DNA from: Nitrospirota bacterium
Lineage (GTDB): Bacteria > Nitrospirota > Nitrospiria > Nitrospirales > Nitrospiraceae
Direction: 5' to 3'
DNA: 64,000 bases
Assembly (NCBI GenBank): GCA_040757595.1
Contig: JBFLWP010000006.1
Span: forward strand, 1 to 64,000
Program-made: the position numbers and the translations under genes
Shown here: one piece after another, positions 51,528-59,686 of the stretch
Layout of the letters: every line of letters begins with the position of its first letter
How positions within the stretch are numbered: position 1 is the stretch's first letter
Notes under the pieces: model-generated
What the model saw: only the letters and a program-made list of their open reading frames with translations
The model's database searches: none
Told to the model about the DNA's origin: nothing

Positions 51528-52832
51528 TTACACTCGCGGGCTAGAGGCAATGGGCGAGGGGTTAGAGGCAACACTCTTCCCTATAGCCTCGTGCCTCTCG
51601 CCTTTCGCCTGCGACAATACGTCGCCGAAAAACGGCTTGAACCTGAGCCCGTCCAACTCAAGCCGTTCGAGCCCCTTGTGCTGGATCAGGATCTTGAACG
51701 TCCGGCCCATGCTTTCGGGCCGCAGCAGCCGGATGACCGACTGGAACTCCGGCGAGCCCGGCTCCAGCGTCCCGACCATCTCCTCGACGCCGAGCCCGAT
51801 CAGGAAGCTCATCTGGTTCGTGAAGCCGGTCACGTGCAGGCCCGCCTCTTCGCCCGCCGTCGCCAGGGCGGAAAAATCCACGTGGGCCGTGAGGTCCTGC
51901 TCGCCCACGCGCCGGTACGGGTCCTCCGCGACCGAGTGGCGATGGTAGCACAGCAGCGTTCCCCTGCGCCGGTCCGGCCCGTAGAGGTCCCGGGCCGCGT
52001 GGCCGTAGTCGATCGTGATCGCGACCCCGCGGTTCAGCACGCGCGCCACGTCCTTCATCCAGGCCGGCGCCTTCAGGTTGATCTCCGTCGTATACCCCTC
52101 CGGCAGCGTGATCCCCGCCCGGGCCAGCCGGTCCAGGTAGTCGGCGAGCGCGGGCGTGGAGAGGGGGGCCAGACGCTCGCAGAACCGTCCGTCCCGATAG
52201 TCCACGAAGAGTTCCTTCGCCTCGCCCCCTTCGATCCTGATGCGGTGGACCGGCAAAGCGTCCACCAACTCGTTCGAGAGGAACAGGCCGGTGACGCCGT
52301 CGGTGTCCAGGCCCTCCAGCCCGCTGCGCCAGGTGACCAGATCCGGGCGCCCCAGCCAGGGGGCCAGGTTGCGCCGCTGGGCCTCCCGCATGGCCGGGCT
52401 CCGCTCGACGAGGACATAGCGCAGCCGGTCCAAAAACGGACCGCCGCCCGCTTCGCAGTCCGCCAGAACGTCGCGCACCAGCAGTCCTTTGCCCGCGCCC
52501 ATCTCGACAATCGTGAAGGGATCAGGCCGGCCGAGCAACTCATCAATCTGTCGGGCCTGCCGCGCCAAGGCCTTCGCGAAGACCGGGTGTACGTCGCTGC
52601 TCGTGTAATAGTCGCCGTCCCAGCCGATGCGGTGCTCGCCGGCCTGTTCTTCCCCGTCGCCGGTTGCGCGCATGTAATAGCCGAATTGCGGATGATAGAG
52701 CGCCAGCTCCATGAACCGGACGAACGGAATCGGGCCGGTCGCCTGAATCTCTGCGACGATCGCCGCCACCAGCTCCGGGTGGCCGATGGACCCGGCATCG
52801 GCCTTCTGGGTCTTTTGCGCCAACTTGACCAT
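51528..52832 (-). CDS. MidA/NDUFAF7-family protein arginine methyltransferase
   Basis: A SAM-dependent methyltransferase of 434 residues (DUF185/COG1565), homologous to human NDUFAF7, which dimethylates Arg85 of complex I subunit NDUFS2 during assembly. Family motifs: GPIPFVRFMELALYHPQFGY, motif I TIVEMGAGKGLLVRDVLAD, LSNELVDALPVHR, and TIDYGHAARDLYGPDRRRGT. It is the first gene of the nuo operon, and the target arginine is present in NuoCD. The ATG at 52832 is chosen because a promoter-like sequence overlaps the longer frame's TTG start. The last ~25 residues come from a heptamer array. Confidence 0.92.
   Translation of the reverse strand: MVKLAQKTQKADAGSIGHPELVAAIVAEIQATGPIPFVRFMELALYHPQFGYYMRATGDGEEQAGEHRIGWDGDYYTSSDVHPVFAKALARQARQIDELLGRPDPFTIVEMGAGKGLLVRDVLADCEAGGGPFLDRLRYVLVERSPAMREAQRRNLAPWLGRPDLVTWRSGLEGLDTDGVTGLFLSNELVDALPVHRIRIEGGEAKELFVDYRDGRFCERLAPLSTPALADYLDRLARAGITLPEGYTTEINLKAPAWMKDVARVLNRGVAITIDYGHAARDLYGPDRRRGTLLCYHRHSVAEDPYRRVGEQDLTAHVDFSALATAGEEAGLHVTGFTNQMSFLIGLGVEEMVGTLEPGSPEFQSVIRLLRPESMGRTFKILIQHKGLERLELDGLRFKPFFGDVLSQAKGERHEAIGKSVASNPSPIASSPRV
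51536..51613. repeat. Heptamer hairpin array, GAGGCGA family, in midA tail
   Basis: Left arm GCGGGCTAGAGGCAATGGGC and GAGGGGTTAGAGGC (51536-51569); right arm ATAGCCTCGTGCCTCTCGCC and TTTCGCCTGCG (51583-51613). It forms the 3' end of midA just before nuoA. Confidence 0.8.
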
Positions 52833-52858
52833 AGTCCGAACAGGGTAAAAGAAGGCAT

Positions 52859-52888
52859 AACTTAGCTTTTGCGCGAATGGCAAGTCAA
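52859..52888 (-). promoter_or_regulatory. Candidate promoter of the midA-nuo operon
   Basis: Minus strand TTGACT (52883-52888), 18-bp spacer, TAAGTT (52859-52864), about 27 bp before the midA ATG at 52832. It stands in the short gap after hrpB and is the only evident promoter for the 14-gene operon. Confidence 0.45.
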
Positions 52889-52947
52889 GCCGAAACTCAT
52901 TGAAAGATGAAGAGGTTTGGCCTGGTTCGTTGTGGCCGAGGATCGGG

Positions 52948-55473
52948 TCACGCCCGCGGCTTGGTCCGGCGCGTCGGAGCGGCGGTCAAGGGATCGTCGG
53001 GCCAGGGATGTTTCGGATACCGTCCGCGCAATTCCTTCCTGACGTCCTGATAGGCGGAGGTCCAGAAGCCGGCCAGGTCCTGCGTGACCTGCACGGGGCG
53101 GCCGGCGGGCGAGAGCAGGTGGAGCGTGACCGGCACCCGGCCGTCCGCCAGGCGCGGCGTGTCGCGGCAGCCGAACAGCTCCTGCAGCTTGACCGCCAGC
53201 ACCGGCTGCTCGCCGCTCTCGTAATCCACGCGGAGGCGGGAGCCGCTGGGCACCGTCAGGTGGGTCGGGGCGAGACGGTCCAGTTGCCGCTGCTGCTCCC
53301 AGGTCAGGAGTGCATGGAGGAGACCGGTCAGGTCGAGTCGCTGCACCTGGGCCAGTTTCGTCATCCCGGCCAGATGGGGAGCCAGCCATTCCTCCAGCCG
53401 CGCAGTCAGCGCCGCGTCGGAGAGGTCCGGCCAGCCGGAGGCCGGCCCCTGCACGCGCCGCAGGAGCCGCACCCGCGCCTGCCACTGGCGCAACTCCCTC
53501 GTCCAGGGGAGCGCCTCGATCCCGGCCTGGCGGATGCCGAACAGCAGCGCGGCCGCGACCTGCGCGGGCTCCGGGTTCGGCAACGGCTGGTCCCGGAGCG
53601 TCAGTGCGCCCAACTGCCGCTGCCGCCTGGCCAGCACGGCCTGCGCCCGCTCGTCCCAGGTCACGAAGTCCGTCTCGCGAATCCGATCGGCGCAATGAGT
53701 TTCCAGCTCCTCGATCCCGATCGGCGCGGCCAGGAAGATGCGGGACCATTGGCCGGTCCCGTCCAGGTCGGCGATGACCAGATAGTCCTCCGACGAGAGC
53801 GGCTCCGGCTCGGGGAAGCTCGCGCCGCGGCCGTTGGCCAGCAGATAACGGCCTTCGCCGCCGGGCTGCCGCTGCGCGATCCGATCCGGATAGGCGAAGG
53901 CCAGCAGCAGGCCGAGCCGGTCGAGCCCGCCGGTTCCGCCGCGGGGGGCGGGAAGCTTGAGCTGCTGGCGCAGGAGCTGAGCCACCCGCTGCACCCGGAG
54001 GCTCGCGGCTCGGTCCACCGTCGCCCCGGCCGCTTGGTCGGCCCGCCCGTGCAGCACGTCCAGCCTCAGCCGCAGGTCCGCGTTCCGCCAGCCGGCCGGC
54101 CCGCCCAGCAAGTCGCGCTCGCTCAGGAGCGCCGCCACCTCGCAGGCGAGGCTACCCAGCCCGAGCGGCAGGGCCGCGAGGAGCATGTGCGCGAGGCGCG
54201 GGTGCAGAGCGAGAGCGGCCATGCGCGTCCCGTGGGCCGTGATCCGGCCCCGCTCGTCGAGCGCGCCGAGGCGCGTCAAGAGGTCGCGGGCCTGAGCTAC
54301 GGGGCCGGCTGGCGGCTGATCAAGCCAGGACAGCTCGCGCGGGTCGGTCGTGCCCCAGAGGGCCAGCTCCAGGACCAGCGGCGTCAGGTCCGCTTCCAGG
54401 ATTTCCGGCGGCCGGCGCGGCGCGAGCGTTCGATGCTCCGCGGCCGTCCAGAGCCGGTAGCACGAGCCCGGCTCCAGCCGTCCGGCCCGGCCCCGCCGCT
54501 GCTCGGCCGAGTCCAGCGTGACCCGGATCGTGTCCAGGCGCGTGAGCCCGCTGCGCGGATCGAAGCGCGGCACGCGCAGGAGGCCGGCGTCAATCACGAC
54601 CCGGATGCCGTCGATCGTCAGGCTCGTCTCGGCGATCGAGGTGGCGAGCACGACCTTTCGCTTCCCCGGCGGCGCCGGCGCGATGGCCAGAACCTGCGCC
54701 TCGAACGGCAGGTCCCCGTGGAGCGGGGCCAGGAGGACGTCCGGCCCGAGCCCCGCTTCCAAGAGCCGCCGCTCGACGCGCCGGATCTCGGCCATGCCGG
54801 GCAGGAAGACGAGCAGGCTGCCCGGCTCCTGCGCGAGCGAGCGCTTGATCGTCTGGATGGTCATCTGCACGAGGGCCGGCTCCGGCTGGCCGGACCGGGA
54901 ACGGTCGAGGTAGTGGGTCGTCACGGGAAAGAGCCGGCCCTCGCTCGAGACGACCGGGGCCCGGCCGAGCAGGTCCGCGACCGCGGCGCAGTCCAGCGTG
55001 GCCGACATGACGAGGAGGCGCAGGTCTGGGCGGAACAGCTTTTGAGCCTCCAGGCACAGGGCGAGGCCGAGGTCGGCCTGGAGGCTCCGTTCGTGAAATT
55101 CGTCGAAAAGGACGAAGCCGTAGCCGGCCAGAGACGGATCCTGCTGGAGCAGGCGGGTGAGGACGCCCTCCGTCACCACCTCGATGCGCGTGGACGGGCC
55201 GACCTTCGTGTCCAGGCGAATCCGGTAACCGACCGTCGCGCCGACCGGCTCGCCCAGGGTCGAGGCCATGCGGTGCGCCGCCGCCCGCGCGGCCAGCCGG
55301 CGCGGCTCCAGCAGGATGAGCTTCCGGCGTTCGAGCCACGGCTCGTCGAGCAGGGCGAGGGGAACGCGCGTGGTCTTCCCCGCGCCGGGCGGCGCGGTGA
55401 GGAGCGCGCTCCGCCCCTCCGCGAGCGCGCGGCGCAGGTCGGGGAGGACCGAGTCAATGGGCAGGCAATCCAT
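52948..55473 (-). CDS. hrpB: ATP-dependent RNA helicase HrpB
   Basis: DEAH-type helicase of 841 residues, started at the ATG at 55473 (MDCLPIDSVLPDL); a longer frame exists but reaches into the neighbouring region. Motif I APPGAGKTTRVP, motif II LFDEFHERSLQAD, motif III MSATLD, and motif VI QRRGRAGR are present, followed by the HA2/OB part and the HrpB-specific C-terminus (LASEL-type end replaced by VQVTQDLAGFWTSAYQDVRK). Bacterial HrpB has a poorly known RNA role. Stop lies 60 bp before the midA promoter. Confidence 0.95.
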   Translation of the reverse strand: MDCLPIDSVLPDLRRALAEGRSALLTAPPGAGKTTRVPLALLDEPWLERRKLILLEPRRLAARAAAHRMASTLGEPVGATVGYRIRLDTKVGPSTRIEVVTEGVLTRLLQQDPSLAGYGFVLFDEFHERSLQADLGLALCLEAQKLFRPDLRLLVMSATLDCAAVADLLGRAPVVSSEGRLFPVTTHYLDRSRSGQPEPALVQMTIQTIKRSLAQEPGSLLVFLPGMAEIRRVERRLLEAGLGPDVLLAPLHGDLPFEAQVLAIAPAPPGKRKVVLATSIAETSLTIDGIRVVIDAGLLRVPRFDPRSGLTRLDTIRVTLDSAEQRRGRAGRLEPGSCYRLWTAAEHRTLAPRRPPEILEADLTPLVLELALWGTTDPRELSWLDQPPAGPVAQARDLLTRLGALDERGRITAHGTRMAALALHPRLAHMLLAALPLGLGSLACEVAALLSERDLLGGPAGWRNADLRLRLDVLHGRADQAAGATVDRAASLRVQRVAQLLRQQLKLPAPRGGTGGLDRLGLLLAFAYPDRIAQRQPGGEGRYLLANGRGASFPEPEPLSSEDYLVIADLDGTGQWSRIFLAAPIGIEELETHCADRIRETDFVTWDERAQAVLARRQRQLGALTLRDQPLPNPEPAQVAAALLFGIRQAGIEALPWTRELRQWQARVRLLRRVQGPASGWPDLSDAALTARLEEWLAPHLAGMTKLAQVQRLDLTGLLHALLTWEQQRQLDRLAPTHLTVPSGSRLRVDYESGEQPVLAVKLQELFGCRDTPRLADGRVPVTLHLLSPAGRPVQVTQDLAGFWTSAYQDVRKELRGRYPKHPWPDDPLTAAPTRRTKPRA

Positions 55474-55598
55474 CAGAAAGGGACCAGAAAGGTGAAATCG
55501 ACGCGCATCCCTTGTACAAGGAAAACCTGCTGCAAGCCAAGCGCCGGGAGGAGTATAAAAGGGAGGCGGGTGGGCTTCACGCGGGGGAGGAGAGTCGC

Positions 55599-55796
55599 AT
55601 GGCGGCACTGACCTGGACCTGGGAGACGCCGATGAAGCCGGGCTGGTACTGGTACCGGGGGTCAGGCGAAACCGACCCGTTCATCGTCGAGGTGGACGAG
55701 TCCGGCTGCTTCCAGTGGCCGGACGGCGGCTATCAGGAGGCGAAGCTGGCCAAGGGCCAGTGGGCTGGCCCGATCCCGCCGCCTGAAGAATCGTAG
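55599..55796 (+). CDS. Small hypothetical protein
   Basis: A 65-residue protein beginning MAALTWTWETPMKPGWYWYR, rich in Trp, Tyr and Gly, ending in PIPPPEES. GGGGGAGGAG precedes the ATG at 55599, a strong ribosome binding site. Compact beta-type sequence; proteins with this WxWETPMKPGWYWYR-like opening look like small single-domain proteins of unknown role. Divergent from hrpB. Confidence 0.7.
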   Translation: MAALTWTWETPMKPGWYWYRGSGETDPFIVEVDESGCFQWPDGGYQEAKLAKGQWAGPIPPPEES

Positions 55797-55823
55797 GAGG
55801 AGAACACGCCGAAACGGTCGCTC

Positions 55824-56699
55824 TCAGAAGCGATACTGCACGCCGAATGTCATGCCCAGGGTTTCCGTGCGGCTATTGGGTTCATACGCATCGGCGAGCG
55901 CGCCCGTGGACGGCACATGGTAGAAATTCCTTTTGCTCCCGCCGATATAAATTTGCTCCCAGACGAAGCTGGTCATGAAGCTCCACCGATCGGTCCAGTC
56001 GTAGAACAGCGGCAGCCGCACAATAAAGCCAGGCTGACTATGCAGGTCGAAGGTTTGCCCCTGGATACTCGACGTTTGCGAATGCTGCATTTCGTTCACG
56101 ATCACGGGAATTTTGCCGGCCGCTTCCGGAGCGAAGCGGAACCTTAAGGCGAATGCGTAATCGAGTCGTAGACCGCCGGTGAGAAAGATCCACCGGTACA
56201 ATTCTTCGTTGCCGAGTTGCAGGTTCGGCGCCGTCGTCCGCTCCCACTGACGGTATCCTATGCCCAGAAAGGGCGTGACCCACAGACTCGGTGCCTGCGG
56301 TACGGTCCAGGTCCATCCTACATTGGCCTCCACCGACCAGATCGTGGCGTCGCTAAAATCCGAGAAGGGTCTTATGATGCTGCCCTGGGAAGTCTTGGCC
56401 GGGACGTCCTCCGAATACGTCACGGAGCCGCTGCTATATTCTCCCCGGAACCGTAGGTACAGGCGATTCGGTCCCTGATGCACATAGGTGCCAGCCACGC
56501 CGGGCAGCCAACCGTCCTCCCGGTCCGGCGCTTCTTCACTATAATGGAAGTGGGTGTAGAGGAACTCCACGGTCAGACTGTCCAACAACGGCTCGTCGGC
56601 CAGGACGGACAAAGGCCAGCCTGCGAGCCACATGGCACAGGTGGCTGCCAGCGCCAGAGGCCGGCTTCCTTTCGGACGATGGGGTTTGCGATCTCCCAT
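55824..56699 (-). CDS. Predicted outer-membrane beta-barrel protein
   Basis: A 291-residue exported protein. The signal peptide is basic (MGDRKPHRPKGSR) and hydrophobic (PLALAATCAMWLAGWPLSVLA). The mature part shows alternating hydrophobic/aromatic strands (NRLYLRFRGEYSSGSVTYSE, WVTPFLGIGYRQWERT) and ends in a terminal Phe (TFGVQYRF), the recognition signature for outer-membrane insertion. No family was recognised. It is lower in GC than its neighbours. A lipoprotein gene lies directly upstream on the same strand. Confidence 0.8.
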   Translation of the reverse strand: MGDRKPHRPKGSRPLALAATCAMWLAGWPLSVLADEPLLDSLTVEFLYTHFHYSEEAPDREDGWLPGVAGTYVHQGPNRLYLRFRGEYSSGSVTYSEDVPAKTSQGSIIRPFSDFSDATIWSVEANVGWTWTVPQAPSLWVTPFLGIGYRQWERTTAPNLQLGNEELYRWIFLTGGLRLDYAFALRFRFAPEAAGKIPVIVNEMQHSQTSSIQGQTFDLHSQPGFIVRLPLFYDWTDRWSFMTSFVWEQIYIGGSKRNFYHVPSTGALADAYEPNSRTETLGMTFGVQYRF

Positions 56700-56733
56700 T
56701 GACGTGGGGTCTTCACGATTTGCCGGCGGGGGA

Positions 56734-57351
56734 CTAGCGGGCCCGATTCAGCAACCGGTTGAGCGGGACCGACCGGTCTTGCAGGGCCTTGGCCTGCTCC
56801 GCGCCGGTGACCGGCAGGACCTTGGGATCGAGCAGCCCAACCTGGGCCAGGAGCGAGGCCTGGTCCCAGTAGATGTGCTCGTGGGCGATCTCTCCGCCCT
56901 CGAACCTCATCACGACCACGACGGGCAACACCACGGGCTTTCCGGTCGGCGGGATGCCGGGCAGCATGAAGTCCAATGGCACGTCGTGGGTGAAGCGCAT
57001 GATCAACTCGTCCACGACCTGGTCGCGGCCGACCGTCCGCGAGACTTGCTCCGCTTTCGTGTCGGCCGGCCACTTCCCGACGAAGTAAGTCGCGTAGAAA
57101 CGCCGGACCTCCTCGGCTCCTGCGCCCCCGGTCATCGTCGGCACGTGGAGGAGGTAGGGAGTGGCGGCCATCGTCCGCATCGTCGCGTCCACGTCGTGGT
57201 CCACGAACTCGTGCGTCACATGCGCGTCGAAGACGGCGCCGAGATCATTCGAACCTGGCTGTTGTGAGGCGGTCATGGCAGTCCTCCCGTGATCGGTGCT
57301 GCAAGCGGCTAAGGTGAGGGTCAGAAACAGGATCATGAGACGATGCGGCAT
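56734..57351 (-). CDS. SnoaL/NTF2-like lipoprotein
   Basis: A 205-residue protein. The start at 57351 follows GGAGGGAGGA. A signal peptide (MPHRLMILFLTLTLAACSTD) with lipobox LAAC marks it as a lipoprotein. The mature part has the SnoaL/NTF2-like fold (FDAHVTHEFVDHDVDATMRT, AEEVRRFYATYFVGKWPADT, GEIAHEHIYWDQASLLAQVG), resembling ester cyclases and dienelactone-type NTF2 proteins; no catalytic assignment is possible. A secreted protein gene is divergent. Confidence 0.85.
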   Translation of the reverse strand: MPHRLMILFLTLTLAACSTDHGRTAMTASQQPGSNDLGAVFDAHVTHEFVDHDVDATMRTMAATPYLLHVPTMTGGAGAEEVRRFYATYFVGKWPADTKAEQVSRTVGRDQVVDELIMRFTHDVPLDFMLPGIPPTGKPVVLPVVVVMRFEGGEIAHEHIYWDQASLLAQVGLLDPKVLPVTGAEQAKALQDRSVPLNRLLNRAR

Positions 57352-57450
57352 AGGGGAATCCTCCCTCCTGATGGAAATGCTGTCCGTCGGTGGGCCATTA
57401 TGCCACAGGTTGACCGGTGGCGGAGGTTTCGCTACAACGAAAGCATCGTC

Positions 57451-58014
57451 ATGCGGGCGTCCTCGATCCTGTTCAGCCTGAACCTTATCCTGCTGGCGGC
57501 AGCCGGCTGGTTCGCCGCTCAAGCACGAGCGCAACCGGCACCGGCGCAGGAGGCGCCGCTCGTGCAGGTTCTTCGGGCTCCTGATTGGAAGGGAGGCGTA
57601 GAGTCCTCGGAGGGCGAGTGCGGGGCCACGTCCGGGGAGTTCTCCTTTTGGGTCTATGCCACGGCGACCCGCTGCGGCGTGCCGCGCGAGCAGGCCGAGC
57701 GCGTCGTGTCGGTCCGCCAGCCGGCGCCCGGCATCGCACCGCTCACCGCGAGGGCGACGCTGCCCGGAGGCCGCTACGCCGTCTGGGTGTACGGCATGGG
57801 CCAGCCGGGCCATCCCTGGGTCATCCTCTGTGGGAAGACCTGCGTGCAGGGGGAGGTGCCGCCGCAGCCGGGCTGGGCGCTGGTCGGCTGGGTCGAAACG
57901 CGCGAGAACCAGCTCCTCTTCTTCCGGACCTGGCAGCAGCCGGAGGCCCACCGGTTGGACGTGCTAGCCGTGGTCATTTCCTCCAGCGGGGCCAAACCCG
58001 ACTGGCGACCGTAA
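57451..58014 (+). CDS. Secreted protein of unknown function
   Basis: A 187-residue exported protein with signal peptide MRASSILFSLNLILLAAAGW FAAQARA. The mature part starts Gln/Pro-rich (QPAPAQEAPLVQVL) and contains four cysteines (GECGATSGE, TRCGVPRE, ILCGKTCVQGE) that could form two disulfides in the periplasm. No domain recognised. The stop is followed at once by a heptamer array of the TGAACGG family. Confidence 0.72.
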   Translation: MRASSILFSLNLILLAAAGWFAAQARAQPAPAQEAPLVQVLRAPDWKGGVESSEGECGATSGEFSFWVYATATRCGVPREQAERVVSVRQPAPGIAPLTARATLPGGRYAVWVYGMGQPGHPWVILCGKTCVQGEVPPQPGWALVGWVETRENQLLFFRTWQQPEAHRLDVLAVVISSSGAKPDWRP

Positions 58015-58100
58015 AAATGAACGGTGAAGGCTGAAGTATGAACGATGAAGTGAAGAGGGCCTGTTCCGCGTTCTGCATCATCGTTCAGCGCTTTGCGTCC
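58014..58100. repeat. Heptamer hairpin array, TGAACGG family
   Basis: Left arm TGAACGG TGAAGGC, TGAAGTA TGAACGA, TGAAGTG (58018-58052); right arm GCATCATCGTTCAGCGCTTT (58075-58094). It separates the convergent secreted-protein and TPR genes. Confidence 0.75.
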
Positions 58101-58101
58101 A

Positions 58102-58779
58102 CTACTCCCGAGCAAATTGGGTATCGAGGATCTTGCGCGCTTCGCGAGTGACCTGTTGCGGGTCCTGCTGGGAGGTCTGGACGATCTCCAACAGACGGTG
58201 AGTATCCGCATTATCCGGCTTGAGCCGAACCGCGCGGTTCAGCGCCTCCGCCGCGCCTGTCGGATCACCCTGTGCCATCAGCACCAGGCCGAGATCGGCA
58301 TACGCCTCCGCGTCATCCGGCCTGAGCTGCGTCGCTGTGCGGAGTGCGGCGGCCGCGCCGGGCAACTCTCCGAGCGCCATCAGGGACCGGCCCAGCCAGT
58401 AGAAGGCCTCGCCGTCGCCCGGGCGCAGCCGGACGGCGGCCCGAAGCGCCTCCGCCGCGCCGGCCCAGTCGTGCCGGTCCATCAGGACGACGCCGAGCCC
58501 GCGGTAGGCCTCGGCATAGTTCGGCTTGAGCGTGATCGCGGCCCGGTACTCCTCCGTCGCTCCGGTGATGTCCCCCCGCTGGCCCAGCACTTCGCCGCGC
58601 CGGAAGTGGGTCTCGGCATCCTCGCCGGCGAACGGCGGCGCCGCCCGCAGCACCTCCCGGCTCCGGCTGAACTCTGCTTCCAAATCCGCCTCCGTCGGCC
58701 CCTCCCGTTGAGCGGCTTCTAACGGGCCGGCGGCGGCGACGATCAGGAGGACGGCAAAGCTTCGCGACCATCGCAGCAT
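58102..58779 (-). CDS. Tetratricopeptide-repeat protein
   Basis: A 225-residue protein from the ATG at 58779 (MLRWSRSFAVLLIVAAAG), whose N-terminal helix looks like a signal peptide or anchor. At least four TPR units follow, e.g. ETHFRRGEVLGQRGDITGAT, AEAYRGLGVVLMDRHDWAGA, GEAFYWLGRSLMALGELPGA and AEAYADLGLVLMAQGDPTGA. It is probably a periplasmic protein-interaction scaffold. No partner can be named from the context. Confidence 0.85.
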   Translation of the reverse strand: MLRWSRSFAVLLIVAAAGPLEAAQREGPTEADLEAEFSRSREVLRAAPPFAGEDAETHFRRGEVLGQRGDITGATEEYRAAITLKPNYAEAYRGLGVVLMDRHDWAGAAEALRAAVRLRPGDGEAFYWLGRSLMALGELPGAAAALRTATQLRPDDAEAYADLGLVLMAQGDPTGAAEALNRAVRLKPDNADTHRLLEIVQTSQQDPQQVTREARKILDTQFARE

Positions 58780-58894
58780 GGAGGGCATGGAGCAAATGGT
58801 ACGCCTGGGGGAGCCATCGCACAAGGTAAGTTAGTGCGAACTAAGCTTTGGCGTGAGCGGTTTGGGACACCTTGGACGGGCGCTGCGCGAACTG

Positions 58895-59317
58895 CTAGGG
58901 CTTGGATTTGCGCTTCCGCCTGTAATAGTCCAGAAACTCCGTGGGTGAGAGAACCTTCATCCCCTGGCATTTCCCCGAGGGGAAGTGCTTGACGTTGCCG
59001 GTGATCAGACAGTGGGCCCTACCGGTCAGGGCCACCTCCGGGAACGGCTGGTCGGTTGGATCGGGAAGCGGACTCGCCAAGGGTTCGCCGGCTACAAGAT
59101 AGCCATCTGCCCTGATCTGATCCAGCAGAGCATGGACGGACTCGGGTTTGAAGGGGAACTTGGGCCGGCTGAGGACGTCCTCATACTCGGTCAGGATGCG
59201 GGAGTCGAAACAGAGGGTGAGCGCATCGGAGGCCGCCATGCGCACGATCTCACCGGGTGGGCCGAACGGGGAGAGAAGGCCGGCTACGAGGACGTTCGTA
59301 TCGAGAACGACCTTCAC
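58895..59317 (-). CDS. PIN-domain toxin
   Basis: A 140-residue PIN-family ribonuclease toxin (COG1569-type). Conserved acidic positions: Asp6 in VVLDTNVLVAGL, Glu in LTEYEDVLSRP, and Asp in LPDPTDQPFPEVAL and TGN. The start overlaps the antitoxin stop (ATGA at 59314-59317), giving translational coupling. RNA target unknown. Confidence 0.9.
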   Translation of the reverse strand: MKVVLDTNVLVAGLLSPFGPPGEIVRMAASDALTLCFDSRILTEYEDVLSRPKFPFKPESVHALLDQIRADGYLVAGEPLASPLPDPTDQPFPEVALTGRAHCLITGNVKHFPSGKCQGMKVLSPTEFLDYYRRKRKSKP

Positions 59318-59601
59318 CGACGGCGGGCTTTGCGCGCCGCCCGGATTTCGGCGTTGATCTCGTCAAGCGAGAGCTTGTCGGCGTCAGCCGCTATCGCCTC
59401 CCGCTGCATCCTTTCCACGGCCGTCACGGCCCGCGAACGTCTGATGGCTGCGAGCGAGTCCTCCAGGGTGTCCTCGGACACCGCCGACAGGATCGCGATC
59501 GGCTTGCCGTTCGAAGTCAGAATCACGTCCCGTTCACGGGCCAGTTTGGACCATACTTGACCGGGGCGACCGCGGAGATCTCGTACCGTGATGAACTTCA
59601 T
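59314..59601 (-). CDS. Phd/YefM-type antitoxin
   Basis: A 95-residue antitoxin. The ATG at 59601 with AGAGG upstream is preferred over a GTG three codons earlier. N-terminal MKFITVRDLRGRPGQVWSKL and ERDVILTSNGKPIAILSAVS match the Phd/YefM DNA-binding domain; the charged C-terminal helix (LDEINAEIRAARKARRR) should bind the toxin. It likely autoregulates the pair. Confidence 0.88.
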   Translation of the reverse strand: MKFITVRDLRGRPGQVWSKLARERDVILTSNGKPIAILSAVSEDTLEDSLAAIRRSRAVTAVERMQREAIAADADKLSLDEINAEIRAARKARRR

Positions 59602-59654
59602 GAGCGTCACCTCTGGGTGACGATAGGGTACACAATCGTGTGCCGTCTCGTCAA

Positions 59655-59679
59655 ATGACAGAGGGCGCCGATTGCCTCT
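59655..59679. terminator. Hairpin between the antitoxin and a membrane protein gene
   Basis: AGAGG-gcgccgattg-CCTCT around 59660-59679, followed by TCTGC. It lies after the membrane-protein gene stop (59687, minus strand) and may end that transcript; no strong T-run. Confidence 0.3.
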
Positions 59680-59686
59680 TCTGCGC

